A DNA stretch of 64,000 nt, taken from the NCBI GenBank assembly GCA_002392655.1, contig DGHK01000006.1:495-64494 (forward strand), read 5' to 3'. This DNA is from Lachnospiraceae bacterium UBA3850. GTDB taxonomy: Bacteria > Bacillota > Clostridia > Lachnospirales > Lachnospiraceae. The notes under the pieces were generated by a model. That model was not told the origin of the DNA. It did no database searches and saw only the letters and a list, made by a program, of their open reading frames with translations. This document shows positions 18,501 through 26,224 of the stretch, piece by piece. How positions within the stretch are numbered: the first letter of the stretch is position 1; each line of letters starts with the position of its first letter. The position numbers and the translations under genes were made by a program.

Positions 18501-19383
18501 TATCGAGCTTAATGAGTACTATGTAAAACAGCGTAAGGAAACTCAGAATAAATGGTATGATTCCAGTATAATAAAGAATCTCATTAAAAGAGTTGGACTG
18601 GCTCATCTCTCCGGTGATGAGGCAGCAGCGAGTGCAAGGATAGATGAGATAAATCATTTCCTGAGGCATAATCTGTATATGGAAAAGTCGCTTGATAATC
18701 TGTCAAAGGGAAATGTAAGAAAGGTGAATGCAGACCTTTTCAGAGCCCTTGCAGACTTCTATCTGCATGATGAGAGAAACTACAAGCTGGCTATATCCTA
18801 CTACGAAAAAGTTATCAGGTATTCTATGCCGAACTCCCTGCCGGGAGCTATGCCTTCACTACTTGATCTGAAGAACAAGCTTCTCGGGGCGGGAAAGAAG
18901 CAGAGGAGACTTAAGCTTGAGAGACCTGAGCTTCTTGCAAAGGATACAGCTAAGCTGAGAGAGTTTGCAGAAATGTACGGATTTTTTGCAAATGCGTGTT
19001 ATGCATTTGGATTAAAGGAAGCAGCGGTTGAACTAACAGAGAGAGCATTTGACTGCTTCAGAAGAGCTTATGGTGATGTGGAAAACTATCTGGCTTATCC
19101 ACAGGCGGCTCCTCTTCGTATCTGTGACTATGGAATGCTTCTGTTCTTCTTGGGAAAACAGGAGGAAGCCTTCAAATTTGTTGAGCAATCCTGTGAGCTT
19201 ATGCCTTGTGATTTTTGCAACTATGACAGGTGTTATGATAAAATACTTACGCAGGCAAGGATGGCGGAGCTGTCAGGTGATATACCGAGAGCAATTGAAC
19301 TGTATAAACAGGCAAGAAGTATAACTAATAACGACGTTGAGATATATATGGCCTTAAGAGCCCTTGCCGGAAAAGTTGAATGA
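15553..19383 (+). CDS. giant J-like/TPR protein, probable partner of the adjacent Hsp70
   Basis: A 1276-residue cytosolic protein. Residues 1-55 look like a J domain (MWKVLEIEPTKDEETIVNAY, then GFMLLRQAFEMAM), but the HPD tripeptide needed to trigger Hsp70 ATPase reads NPE (residues 33-35, in VNPEDD). This variant is usual among large J-like proteins of Clostridia. An acidic linker and a helical region follow. From about residue 280 to the end the protein is built of tetratricopeptide repeats, for example ALPYLAKWVDMLE, SYEDADSFYKKAIDTTG, HEKAITMYKKCLELNPKHKS and RRYTDALDCFKKAIEVM. It lies 11 bases after the CDF gene and 23 bases before the Hsp70 gene, which strongly suggests a co-chaperone or client adaptor for that Hsp70. 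Confidence 0.88.
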   Translation: MNTVDMWKVLEIEPTKDEETIVNAYRAKVVTVNPEDDAEGFMLLRQAFEMAMNFAREDDALEDGDELEEEPQDKTEIDLHIDKVRAIYEDLEKRRDISLWEEWANDPLSIELDTTDQVREALLVFIMGHFMLPSEVWKLLDKTFSIVSDRAALQEIFPPDFIAFVIFHIENEGFVDYSYIEKREGYAERNGCTIPEVHFETKPGIFDPEKYETEIDSYLRYLGFVQSYNNNIRMYEMEDGKNAVDDTLSDEEAEEVKKRAVEEAKVKREKELEVFASVLEYLNSFPYFHPIQIAGEIYLLNYLGRYDEARGLAEEIILGHHFEEKNYAIGSAAYILLMDTILRPEATSEEEKQRIYEESRHYVDSVIEEIPENSVSLLARAVLELIEGRYEDSNDTVISVLDTNSRISEAVWLLKEINRRTIDFFEKKFEAGELSDKEKVDFAWAYFRVEDVDNVFRILDQTEPNDECIYGYNNLYGRCYHIKKKYKEALPYLAKWVDMLEVLIADNESGKELSKKDRERVNRRAFCYYMYASCLEELGSYEDADSFYKKAIDTTGLNTGEPNEKLFYQESYGKMLTKMGRHEDAMNIWDEMIASIDHCVPAYIHRQETAYEIKNAQLVIDDYYNITRDLPQYENAYVLAAKVFYIYNQIEDVKSVLKRAEEAGIKSDRLRIFEAKLLDGEGKWDEARQLFAKIEENIDSGESDVKDLADFYADIASMLINKREKNGERKYLYEVEKYLKKGFKNNPKSLRLLWIKTDLEEFRGNEADTVYDEMLGFYPNDSQIYYEYGEYLKRAEKHEKAITMYKKCLELNPKHKSANNRIMTILEQEYTERERREDYEEAVRYATAQLEIIDDDYYRIERALMYLDGYELEKAREDAEKAIEFRADNTYAHNALGLYFLKSRRYTDALDCFKKAIEVMEEGETPTPFLNASRCCESVGDFNGAIEYMKMCIEKFGDSINRKSILARLYMKNRQYQSADKIYIELNEYYVKQRKETQNKWYDSSIIKNLIKRVGLAHLSGDEAAASARIDEINHFLRHNLYMEKSLDNLSKGNVRKVNADLFRALADFYLHDERNYKLAISYYEKVIRYSMPNSLPGAMPSLLDLKNKLLGAGKKQRRLKLERPELLAKDTAKLREFAEMYGFFANACYAFGLKEAAVELTERAFDCFRRAYGDVENYLAYPQAAPLRICDYGMLLFFLGKQEEAFKFVEQSCELMPCDFCNYDRCYDKILTQARMAELSGDIPRAIELYKQARSITNNDVEIYMALRALAGKVE

Positions 19384-19406
19384 TGCTGCAAATGGAGGAT
19401 TTATAA

Positions 19407-21101
19407 ATGATAATAGGAATTGATTTGGGGACTACAAACAGTCTCGTTGCTTACTATACGAAGGAAGGTCCCGTGATCATACCTAACAGACTGGGAGAAA
19501 ACTTAACTCCATCAGTTGTAAGTATTGATGAGGATGAAAATGTATATGTAGGAAAAACTGCCCGTGAGAGAATGAGACTCTACCCCGAGAGTAGTGCTGC
19601 CGTATTCAAAAGAGATATGGGAAGCGATAAGAAGTACAAGCTCGGAAAGAAGGAGTTTACTGCTGAGGAGCTGTCTTCCATAGTGCTCAGGAGTCTTAAG
19701 GAGGATGCGGAAACCTATCTCGGCGAGCCGGTTGAGGAGGCAGTCATATCCGTTCCTGCATACTTTAATGATATGAGAAGAAAGGCTACAAAGAGAGCGG
19801 GTGAGCTGGCAGGACTTAAGGTTGAGAGAATCATCAGTGAGCCTACAGCTGCAGCTATAGCCTATGGACTTTATAACGACAATAAGCCTGCGAAGAACCT
19901 GGTGTTTGACCTGGGTGGTGGTACTCTGGATGTTTCCATACTTGATTACTTCCCACCTATTCTGGAGGTAAGAGCCGTTGCAGGTGATAACTATCTGGGT
20001 GGAGAGGACTTTACAGCAGTTATAGAGGACATCTTCTTTAAGAGAAATAAGGATATAAATAAAGAGAGTCTTGAACCGAAGGAGAGAGCTTTTATCCATA
20101 AGGCTGCAGAGCAGTGCAAGATAGAGCTTTCGGACAGTGGCACGTCTGTGATGAAGTGCAAGGTCGGAGACGAGGTTAAGGAGATGGAGCTCAGCTATCA
20201 GGATTATGAGAAGGAGTGCGAGGATCTCTATGAGAGGATAAGGGTTCCTGTAAAAAGAGCACTTTCTGATGCGAAGCTGAAGCTTACAGACATAGATAAG
20301 ATAGTACTTGTAGGTGGTGGTACGAAACTTACGGGAGTAAGGAGCTTTGTAAGTAAGCTCTTTCATACATTTCCTGATACCAGCATCAACCCTGATGAAG
20401 CCATAGCTATGGGAGCGGCCATTCAGGCGGCTATGAAGGAGAGAAAGGAATCCATAAAGGAGGTCGTTCTCACCGATGTATGTCCATTTACGCTTGGTAC
20501 CGAGATTACGGTTGAGCTGGGAGATGGTGTTAAGGAGAGTGGACATTACTGTCCTATTATTGAAAGAAATACAATAATTCCCGCCAGCAGGACTGAGAGG
20601 TTTTATACTATCCATGACAATCAGTCCAAGATAACGGTAAGTGTGCTCCAAGGTGAGAGCCGTATGGCGAAGAATAATCTGGAGCTTGGTTCCTTTGAGG
20701 TTGAGGTTCCGAAGGGGAAAGCAGGCGAGCAGTCGGTAGATATCACTTATACTTATGATATCAACTCCATTTTGGAGGTTGAGGTAAGAGTCATATCTAC
20801 AGATAAGAAGTATCGACAGATCATCAAGGGGCAGCAGACCGAGATGACAGATGAGGAGATAGAGGCCAGGTTCAAGGAGCTTGCGTATCTCAAGATTCCG
20901 CCAAGAGAGCAGGAGGAAAATAAGCTGATCCTGCTTCGGGCTGAGAGACTCTATGAGGAGGCGCTGGGTGTCGATAGGGATGTTCTGGAAAATGAGATCA
21001 GGAAGTTTGAGCTGGCTCTCAGTTCACAGGATAAGAGAATCATAGAGAAGGAGAGAGGAAAGCTCAAGGAATTCCTGGATGGATGGGAAAATGAACTTTA
21101 A
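19407..21101 (+). CDS. HscC-like Hsp70 chaperone
   Basis: A 564-residue Hsp70, shorter than DnaK (about 610-640) and close to the length of E. coli HscC. The ATPase domain is intact: phosphate-1 GIDLGTTNS (residues 4-12), [22 protein letters not shown], phosphate-2 DLGGGTLDV (168-176) and adenosine site LVGGGTK. The linker/substrate domain begins near [14 protein letters not shown] and has a beta part ([16 protein letters not shown]) and a short, charged helical lid without the EEVD-like or glycine-rich DnaK tail. HscC-type Hsp70s work with dedicated J proteins on narrow clients. Here the only adjacent candidate is the J-like/TPR gene 23 bases upstream. ATG 19407 follows TGGAGGATTTATAA. Confidence 0.92.
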   Translation: MIIGIDLGTTNSLVAYYTKEGPVIIPNRLGENLTPSVVSIDEDENVYVGKTARERMRLYPESSAAVFKRDMGSDKKYKLGKKEFTAEELSSIVLRSLKEDAETYLGEPVEEAVISVPAYFNDMRRKATKRAGELAGLKVERIISEPTAAAIAYGLYNDNKPAKNLVFDLGGGTLDVSILDYFPPILEVRAVAGDNYLGGEDFTAVIEDIFFKRNKDINKESLEPKERAFIHKAAEQCKIELSDSGTSVMKCKVGDEVKEMELSYQDYEKECEDLYERIRVPVKRALSDAKLKLTDIDKIVLVGGGTKLTGVRSFVSKLFHTFPDTSINPDEAIAMGAAIQAAMKERKESIKEVVLTDVCPFTLGTEITVELGDGVKESGHYCPIIERNTIIPASRTERFYTIHDNQSKITVSVLQGESRMAKNNLELGSFEVEVPKGKAGEQSVDITYTYDINSILEVEVRVISTDKKYRQIIKGQQTEMTDEEIEARFKELAYLKIPPREQEENKLILLRAERLYEEALGVDRDVLENEIRKFELALSSQDKRIIEKERGKLKEFLDGWENEL

Positions 21102-21117
21102 GCAGCCTTCGAGCAAC

Positions 21118-21146
21118 TTGAAAAAAAGCCACATAGATAGTAGAAT
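21118..21146 (+). promoter_or_regulatory. possible promoter after the Hsp70 gene
   Basis: TTGAAA (21118-21123), a 17-base spacer and TAGAAT (21141-21146) lie 37 bases before the small membrane protein. It would let that gene and the acyl-CoA ligase be transcribed apart from the chaperone genes. Confidence 0.5.
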
Positions 21147-21182
21147 AATAAGTACGTTAAAAAACTAATTGGGAGGTGCAAT

Positions 21183-21668
21183 ATGTCGAAGATAGGAAAG
21201 GTTGTAATTGTAGAAAAAGTCAAAGACAATTCTGATAAAATCATTTCCGGAGCTGTTACACTTGCAGGCGTATTCCTTGTGTTCAAAGGAATCAAAAAAC
21301 TAATCAAGAATAAGAAGTATGTAATCGAAGAAAAGGCTCCTGAAGAGCTTCAGGAAGAGTTTGAAAAATACAAAGAGAAGAAAGAAAAGAAGCAGATCAA
21401 AAAGAGAAAGAAGAAAGTCAGAAGGGCTATTTGCAAAATAGCAATTGGATCAATAGCAGTAGTGATCGGAGTTATTACATTAACTCCTTACAAAAAGTAT
21501 CTGGTTGATAATAGTGCTGTTGACAAAATTAAAGAGGCTGATGTTGTCGGAAAAATCAAGGACAGCAACGTTGTTGGGAAATTCAAGGATTCTGAGGTGG
21601 TTGGTAAAGTTAAGGATAAAGAAATCGTTGCCAAAATCAGAGCTATACTTGATAAGTCAGAAGCATAA
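21183..21668 (+). CDS. small membrane protein with C-terminal nine-residue repeats
   Basis: A 161-residue basic protein not recognised as a known family. There are two hydrophobic segments (residues 20-40, SGAVTLAGVFLVFKGIKKLI; and about 80-97, CKIAIGSIAVVIGVITL), separated by a very charged Lys/Glu helix. The last 50 residues consist of four 9-residue repeats of the form VVGKIKDSN (21543-21650). Both ends of the protein probably lie on the same side of the membrane. A GGGAGG site precedes ATG 21183, and 39 bases separate it from the acyl-CoA ligase. Function is unknown; the amphipathic repeats could bind membrane or a partner. Confidence 0.75.
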   Translation: MSKIGKVVIVEKVKDNSDKIISGAVTLAGVFLVFKGIKKLIKNKKYVIEEKAPEELQEEFEKYKEKKEKKQIKKRKKKVRRAICKIAIGSIAVVIGVITLTPYKKYLVDNSAVDKIKEADVVGKIKDSNVVGKFKDSEVVGKVKDKEIVAKIRAILDKSEA

Positions 21669-21707
21669 TTATAAAAAAGTATTACAAGATAAGGAGTTAC
21701 TTGAAAA

Positions 21708-23339
21708 ATGAAAAATAAGCCGTACCCATATTACGAAGTTCCCCAGATGAGTGACCTGAAGGATATGATTGATAAGAAGGCCTTGAACAGGCCGGATGAT
21801 ATCGCATTTGTTTATCCATGTGAGTCAGGCGAAATGAGAAAAACCTATATGGATCTCAGAAATGATGTAATGGCAATGGGAACATGGATTTACAATAAGA
21901 AGCTTAAGAATAAGAATATAGGCCTCATCGGTGAGAATTCTTATGAGTGGCTTGTTGTATACTTTGCTCTGGTTAACGGAGGAAATGTTGCTGTAGCTAT
22001 AGACAAGGGTCTTCCTGAAGAAGAGATGAAGGTTCTTGCAGCTACTGCTGATGTTGATACTGTTTTTGTTTCACCGACCTATTTTGATAAGGTAAACAAG
22101 AATGTAGGAAAGAAAGTTTTTAATCTCAAAAATTTTGATGAGATGCTTTCAGAAGGAAGGAAGCTCATAAAGGATGGGAAGGATGAATTCCAGAAGTATG
22201 AGATAGATCCTGATAAGACTGCTACAATTCTTTTTACATCAGGTACATCAGGCGTGAGCAAGGGCGTTGAGCTTACAAACAGGAATATAGCTTTTGAAAT
22301 CACACATACCAGTCAGCTTTTTGAACCAAGAGGTGGTGTGCTCGCAGTTCTGCCGTTCCATCATGCATTTGGACTTGTTGTAGGAATTCTTATGGTTGTT
22401 AACTACGGATTCCCTATCTATATCAACAAGAGCCTCAAGCATGTAAAGAAGAATATGGTGGACTTTGGACCACAGACTATGTTCCTTGTACCACTCTTTG
22501 TAGAGTATTTCCACAAGCAGGTTTGGTCAGAGGTAGCAAAGAAGGGTAAAACTGTTGCATTCAAGGGTCTCATGAAGACTACAAATGCACTTCTTAAAGC
22601 AGGTATTGATGTAAGAAAGAAGACTTATGGTTCTATCAGAAATGCTTTTGGAGGTAATCTTCAGTACATCATCTGCGGTGGTGCTGCACTTGATCCTATG
22701 TATGTAAAGGAATTCCATACATGGGGAATAGAGATACTTAACGGATATGGTGCGACTGAGTGTTCACCTTGTACATCTGTTAACAGACCTCTCTTCAATA
22801 AGCCGGGAAGTGTTGGTCAGCTTGTACCGGGAATTGAGGTCAAGACAACTGAAGAGGGTGAGGTTGCATTTAAGGGTGACCTTGTTATGAAGGGATATTA
22901 TAAGAACCCTGAGGCAACTGCTGAAGCGCTTAAGGATGGCTGGTATCATACAGGAGACCTCGGATATGTTGATGAGGATAATTTCATATTCCTTACCGGA
23001 AGAAAGAAGAATCTCATCATTCTCAGTAATGGAGAGAATATCTCACCTGAGGAGCTTGAGATGGACTTCGGTAGAGATGATGGAGTTCAGGAGGTTCTTG
23101 TCTATGATGAGAATTCCAAGATTGTTGCAGAGATCTTCCCTGTTGAAGAAAAGCTTGGAGATCAGGAATACTTTAATAAGCTGATGGACAAGGTTAATAA
23201 GGGCAGACCACTCTACAAGCAGGTGGCTTCAGTCAGACTTCGTAATGAAGAGTTTATAAAGAATGCCAGCATGAAGATCATCAGATATAAGAATATCCCG
23301 AATCCTCAAACAAGTGCTAAAACTGAAGAGGATATCTAG
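21708..23339 (+). CDS. AMP-binding long-chain acyl-CoA synthetase-like ligase
   Basis: A 543-residue member of the ANL adenylating superfamily. It has the P-loop TILFTSGTSGVSKGVELTN, the A5 motif NGYGATECSPC, the A7-A8 block YHTGDLGYVDEDNFIFLTGR followed by KNLIILSNGENISPEELE, and the C-terminal lysine region ASMKIIRYK. It probably activates a fatty acid or other carboxylate with ATP for transfer to CoA or a carrier protein. No thioesterase, carrier protein or beta-oxidation genes are adjacent, so the use of the product is open. The short gap to the small membrane protein suggests one transcript. Confidence 0.88.
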   Translation: MKNKPYPYYEVPQMSDLKDMIDKKALNRPDDIAFVYPCESGEMRKTYMDLRNDVMAMGTWIYNKKLKNKNIGLIGENSYEWLVVYFALVNGGNVAVAIDKGLPEEEMKVLAATADVDTVFVSPTYFDKVNKNVGKKVFNLKNFDEMLSEGRKLIKDGKDEFQKYEIDPDKTATILFTSGTSGVSKGVELTNRNIAFEITHTSQLFEPRGGVLAVLPFHHAFGLVVGILMVVNYGFPIYINKSLKHVKKNMVDFGPQTMFLVPLFVEYFHKQVWSEVAKKGKTVAFKGLMKTTNALLKAGIDVRKKTYGSIRNAFGGNLQYIICGGAALDPMYVKEFHTWGIEILNGYGATECSPCTSVNRPLFNKPGSVGQLVPGIEVKTTEEGEVAFKGDLVMKGYYKNPEATAEALKDGWYHTGDLGYVDEDNFIFLTGRKKNLIILSNGENISPEELEMDFGRDDGVQEVLVYDENSKIVAEIFPVEEKLGDQEYFNKLMDKVNKGRPLYKQVASVRLRNEEFIKNASMKIIRYKNIPNPQTSAKTEEDI

Positions 23340-23408
23340 ATTCTGATATATAAAGGATAGATAAAATGGGGACTTATCCTATAATAAAGAAAGTGAAGTT
23401 TTAAGTAT

Positions 23409-24335
23409 ATGAAAATCGGAAACAAAGATTTTGATTTTGATTCCCATCACGTTTACGTGATGGGAATCTTGAATATTACACCGGATTCGTTTTCGGATGG
23501 CGGGAAATATGCAGAGAAGGACGCTATTCTGAAGCACACAGAGGAGATGATCGATAGTGGAGCAGATATCATCGATGTGGGTGGAGAAAGCACTCGTCCT
23601 GGTCATATCCAGATAAGTGTTCAGGAAGAAATCGAAAGAGTAACTGATGTTATTCGAGAGATTAAAAACAGCTTTGATATTCCTGTATCTATAGACACCT
23701 ATAAGGCTGAGGTTGCCGCATGTGCTCTCCAGGCCGGTGCAGATGTGATAAACGATATCTGGGGACTTAAATATAGAGAAACAGCGGGTGCTTCGGAGTA
23801 TGCTTCTATGGCTGAGTTTGCCGCTCAGGCCGGAGTGCCTGTTATACTTATGCATAATGATCATTTGGGAAGAAGTCTTGAGGAGAGAACCGGAGAAGCT
23901 CTGGAATTATTCCTCAGAGATAACCCAAGCAGAAGTGCTGTAGAACTTTTATCTGTTGTAGGTGAAGACAGAGTTGTAGACAGAGTTGTCTGGGGACTCG
24001 AGGAAAGTGTGAAGATAGCACTCGATTCCGGAATCAAGAAAGAAAGAATAATCCTTGATCCCGGAATAGGATTTGCGAAAACCCAGAGAGAAAATCTTCT
24101 TACAATGAAGTATCTCCCTAACATAGTGAAAAGGCTGGGATATCCTGTGCTGCTTGCCACATCACGTAAGTCTATGATAGGAAATGCGCTTGATCTTCCG
24201 GTTGATGAAAGAGAAGAGGGTACAATTGTGACCTCTGTTCTCGGAGCCCAGGCCGGCTGCAAGATGATCAGAGTTCATGATGTGGAGAAGAATGTCAGAG
24301 CACTTAGAATGCTTGATTCAATAATGCTGGGATGA
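23409..24335 (+). CDS. folP: dihydropteroate synthase
   Basis: A 308-residue TIM-barrel enzyme joining p-aminobenzoate to dihydropterin pyrophosphate in folate synthesis, the sulfonamide target. Motifs are VMGILNITPDSFSDGG, SGADIIDVGGESTRPG, SIDTYKAEVAACALQAGAD, VINDIWGL, IILDPGIGFAKT and LLATSRKSMIG. There is an insertion of about 35 residues between the NDIWG and DPGIGF motifs (RSLEERTGEALELFLRDNPS and on), a little longer than in B. subtilis. No other folate genes are beside it. A 30-base perfect palindrome spans codons 11-20 of the gene, and the ribosome site before ATG 23409 is weak (AAGTGAAG), hinting at control of translation. Confidence 0.93.
   Translation: MKIGNKDFDFDSHHVYVMGILNITPDSFSDGGKYAEKDAILKHTEEMIDSGADIIDVGGESTRPGHIQISVQEEIERVTDVIREIKNSFDIPVSIDTYKAEVAACALQAGADVINDIWGLKYRETAGASEYASMAEFAAQAGVPVILMHNDHLGRSLEERTGEALELFLRDNPSRSAVELLSVVGEDRVVDRVVWGLEESVKIALDSGIKKERIILDPGIGFAKTQRENLLTMKYLPNIVKRLGYPVLLATSRKSMIGNALDLPVDEREEGTIVTSVLGAQAGCKMIRVHDVEKNVRALRMLDSIMLG
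23439..23468. repeat. 30-base perfect inverted repeat inside the folP start region
   Basis: GATTCCCATCACGT and ACGTGATGGGAATC are perfect reverse complements around a two-base TT centre, beginning 30 bases after the folP start codon. In RNA this makes a strong hairpin; in DNA it could be a protein-binding palindrome. The encoded peptide (SHHVYVMGI) ends in the normal family motif, so the palindrome is partly fixed by coding need. Confidence 0.8.
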
Positions 24336-24352
24336 GTCTCTAAGCTTTTTTC

Positions 24353-24381
24353 TTGACAAGTTTATAATCCAAGTGTAAAAT
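24353..24381 (+). promoter_or_regulatory. sigma-A promoter of the zinc-uptake operon
   Basis: TTGACA (24353-24358), a 17-base spacer and TAAAAT (24376-24381). The -10 hexamer overlaps the first Fur-family operator, so bound repressor would block RNA polymerase. Confidence 0.8.
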
Positions 24382-24423
24382 GAAAACCGTTTTCAAATTC
24401 AATTTGAAAACGGTTTTCATTTT
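24377..24423. promoter_or_regulatory. double Fur-family (Zur) operator
   Basis: The 47-base region is a perfect palindrome about a single central C at 24400 (23-base arms). Each half contains its own 7-1-7 inverted repeat, TGAAAACCGTTTTCA (24381-24395) and TGAAAACGGTTTTCA (24405-24419). Two such 15-mers, 24 bases apart, at the -10 of a zur-led operon fit an autoregulatory operator bound by two Zur dimers. Confidence 0.8.
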
Positions 24424-24501
24424 TGCTTAAATATGATGTAAAAGTAGTTGAAACAGAGGGGTTTGAACTAAAAAGGATTCAAGCTAAGAAGGATTCATAA
24501 T

Positions 24502-24921
24502 ATGAATACGAAATCAAAATATAACACAAAACAGAGAGCAGAGCTTATGGCTTATCTGATGAGTATGTCAGGTGAGCATGTGACGGTAAACGATGTATGC
24601 AGGCACTTTGAGGAAAAGGGCAGATCTATCGGAGTTACCACAGTATACAGACAGCTTGACAAAATGGTGGAAGAGGGGCTTGTAAATAAGTACAATCTCG
24701 ACTCGTCAAGTTCGGCGTGTTATGAATTTATAGATACTGAACATCACATGGACGGGAACCATTCATGCTATCACTGTAAATGTGAGAAGTGCGGAAAGCT
24801 GATTCATCTGCACTGTGGAGAAATAGAAGAATTAATTAAGCATATAGAAAAAAGTCATAATTTTATGATCAATCCTAAGAGGACGGTTTTTTATGGAGTT
24901 TGTAAAGAGTGCAAACAGTAA
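24502..24921 (+). CDS. zur: Fur-family zinc uptake regulator (Zur)
   Basis: A 139-residue Fur-family repressor. Residues 10-80 are the winged helix (KQRAELMAYLMSMSGEHVTV, then TTVYRQLDKMVEEGLVNKYN). The C-terminal dimerisation domain has the HH regulatory metal site (EHHMDGNHSCYHCKCEKCGK) and two CxxC pairs (CEKC and CKEC), the structural zinc site of Zur and Fur. The assignment to zinc rests on the adjacent zinc ABC transporter. With zinc bound it should repress its own operon through the two boxes at 24377-24423. ATG 24502 has only a weak ribosome site (AAGGATTCATA). Confidence 0.9.
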   Translation: MNTKSKYNTKQRAELMAYLMSMSGEHVTVNDVCRHFEEKGRSIGVTTVYRQLDKMVEEGLVNKYNLDSSSSACYEFIDTEHHMDGNHSCYHCKCEKCGKLIHLHCGEIEELIKHIEKSHNFMINPKRTVFYGVCKECKQ

Positions 24922-24971
24922 AAAGAAAGTATCATGAAAATAAATGAATAAACTATAAGAGGATAAATAAA

Positions 24972-26177
24972 ATGATGAAAAGATTTAGAAAAATAGTATC
25001 TGTAATGCTTGCTACAGTAATGGTTACAGGGCTTGTGGCCTGTGGTAAAAATAGTTCGAAAAGTGAAGATGGGAAGCTGAGAATAGTAACGACAATTTTT
25101 CCAGAATATGACTGGGCCAGAGAGGTGGTCGGACTTGGGGAAAACAGTGTAGATAAAAGTGCGGCTGATAAAGTTGATATAACTATGCTGCTTGATAATG
25201 GAACAGATCTTCATAGCTACCAGCCTACAGCTGAGGATATAACTAAAATCTCTACATGTGATGTGTTTGTATATGTAGGTGGCGAATCAGATAAATGGGT
25301 AGATGACGCACTCAAGGAAGCAACCAACAAGAATATGATAGTTATAGACCTCATGGATGTTCTTAAGGATAGTGTTAAGGAAGAAGAACTCGTAGAGGGT
25401 ATGCAGGGTGAAGAGGAAGAAGAAGGCGAAGAGCATTCAGAAGAAGCTACAGTGACATCTGCAGAAGGTGCGGAAGAGGCTGAAGGAACGCTTGAAGGCA
25501 GTATAGAGGGAGAACTTAAAAGCGAACTCGAAGTATCAGAGGATGAAGCCGGAAAAGAGGAAGTAGACAGTCATGATGGTGATGCGGTAGGAGAGGCTGA
25601 AGCAGATGGACATCATCATGATGAGGGTGAGATAGAGTATGATGAGCATGTATGGCTGTCTCTTAGAAATGCTAAAACAGTTGTAAGTGAGCTTGCTGTT
25701 AAGTTCGGTGAGGCAGATCCCGACGATGCTGAAGTCTTTAAGAAGAATGCTGAGGCATATAATCAGAAGCTGAGTGATCTGGATGCTGAGTATCAGGCGG
25801 CTGTTGACAGCGGAACCTACGACACTCTGGTTTTTGGAGACAGATTCCCGTTTAGATATATGGTTGAGGATTACGGACTTAACTACTACGCTGCCTTTAT
25901 AGGATGTTCAGCTGAAACAGAGGCCAGCTTCGAGACTATCATATTCCTGGCAGGCAAAGTAGATGAGCTGGGACTTACTGATATATGTACTATTGAAAAC
26001 AGTGATCAGAAGATAGCAAATACTGTTAAGGAGAATACCAAGAATTCTGATCAGGAGATTCTGACTATGAATTCACTTCAGTCCGTAACTTCAAAGGATG
26101 TTGAAGCCGGTGTTACATATCTCGGCAAGATGACTGAAAATCTGGAGTCTCTGAAGAAGGCATTGGGCAGCAAGTAG
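24972..26177 (+). CDS. znuA: zinc ABC transporter substrate-binding lipoprotein
   Basis: A 401-residue cluster A-I metal-binding protein. A lipoprotein signal ends at GLVACGKN (Cys about residue 26). The mature part has IVTTIFPEYDWAREVVG, DLHSYQPTAEDI with the first metal-site His, DEHVWLSLRNAKTVV with the second, and IGCSAETEASFETI in the C-terminal lobe. Between the lobes is a long acidic insertion (about residues 138-222), rich in Glu and ending in a His cluster (DGHHHDEGE); longer and more acidic than in most ZnuA/AdcA proteins. It captures zinc outside the membrane for the ZnuC/ZnuB pair. Confidence 0.92.
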   Translation: MMKRFRKIVSVMLATVMVTGLVACGKNSSKSEDGKLRIVTTIFPEYDWAREVVGLGENSVDKSAADKVDITMLLDNGTDLHSYQPTAEDITKISTCDVFVYVGGESDKWVDDALKEATNKNMIVIDLMDVLKDSVKEEELVEGMQGEEEEEGEEHSEEATVTSAEGAEEAEGTLEGSIEGELKSELEVSEDEAGKEEVDSHDGDAVGEAEADGHHHDEGEIEYDEHVWLSLRNAKTVVSELAVKFGEADPDDAEVFKKNAEAYNQKLSDLDAEYQAAVDSGTYDTLVFGDRFPFRYMVEDYGLNYYAAFIGCSAETEASFETIIFLAGKVDELGLTDICTIENSDQKIANTVKENTKNSDQEILTMNSLQSVTSKDVEAGVTYLGKMTENLESLKKALGSK

Positions 26178-26224
26178 AGCACTTTGGAAGCTCCTAATAT
26201 TATCTATCAGATAAAGGATAAACT

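Noticed and set aside
19512..20651. 379-residue minus-strand ORF inside the Hsp70 gene
   Set aside because: It is the antisense shadow of an unmistakable Hsp70; its composition (Leu/Ser/Tyr rich) and the absence of a ribosome site argue against coding.
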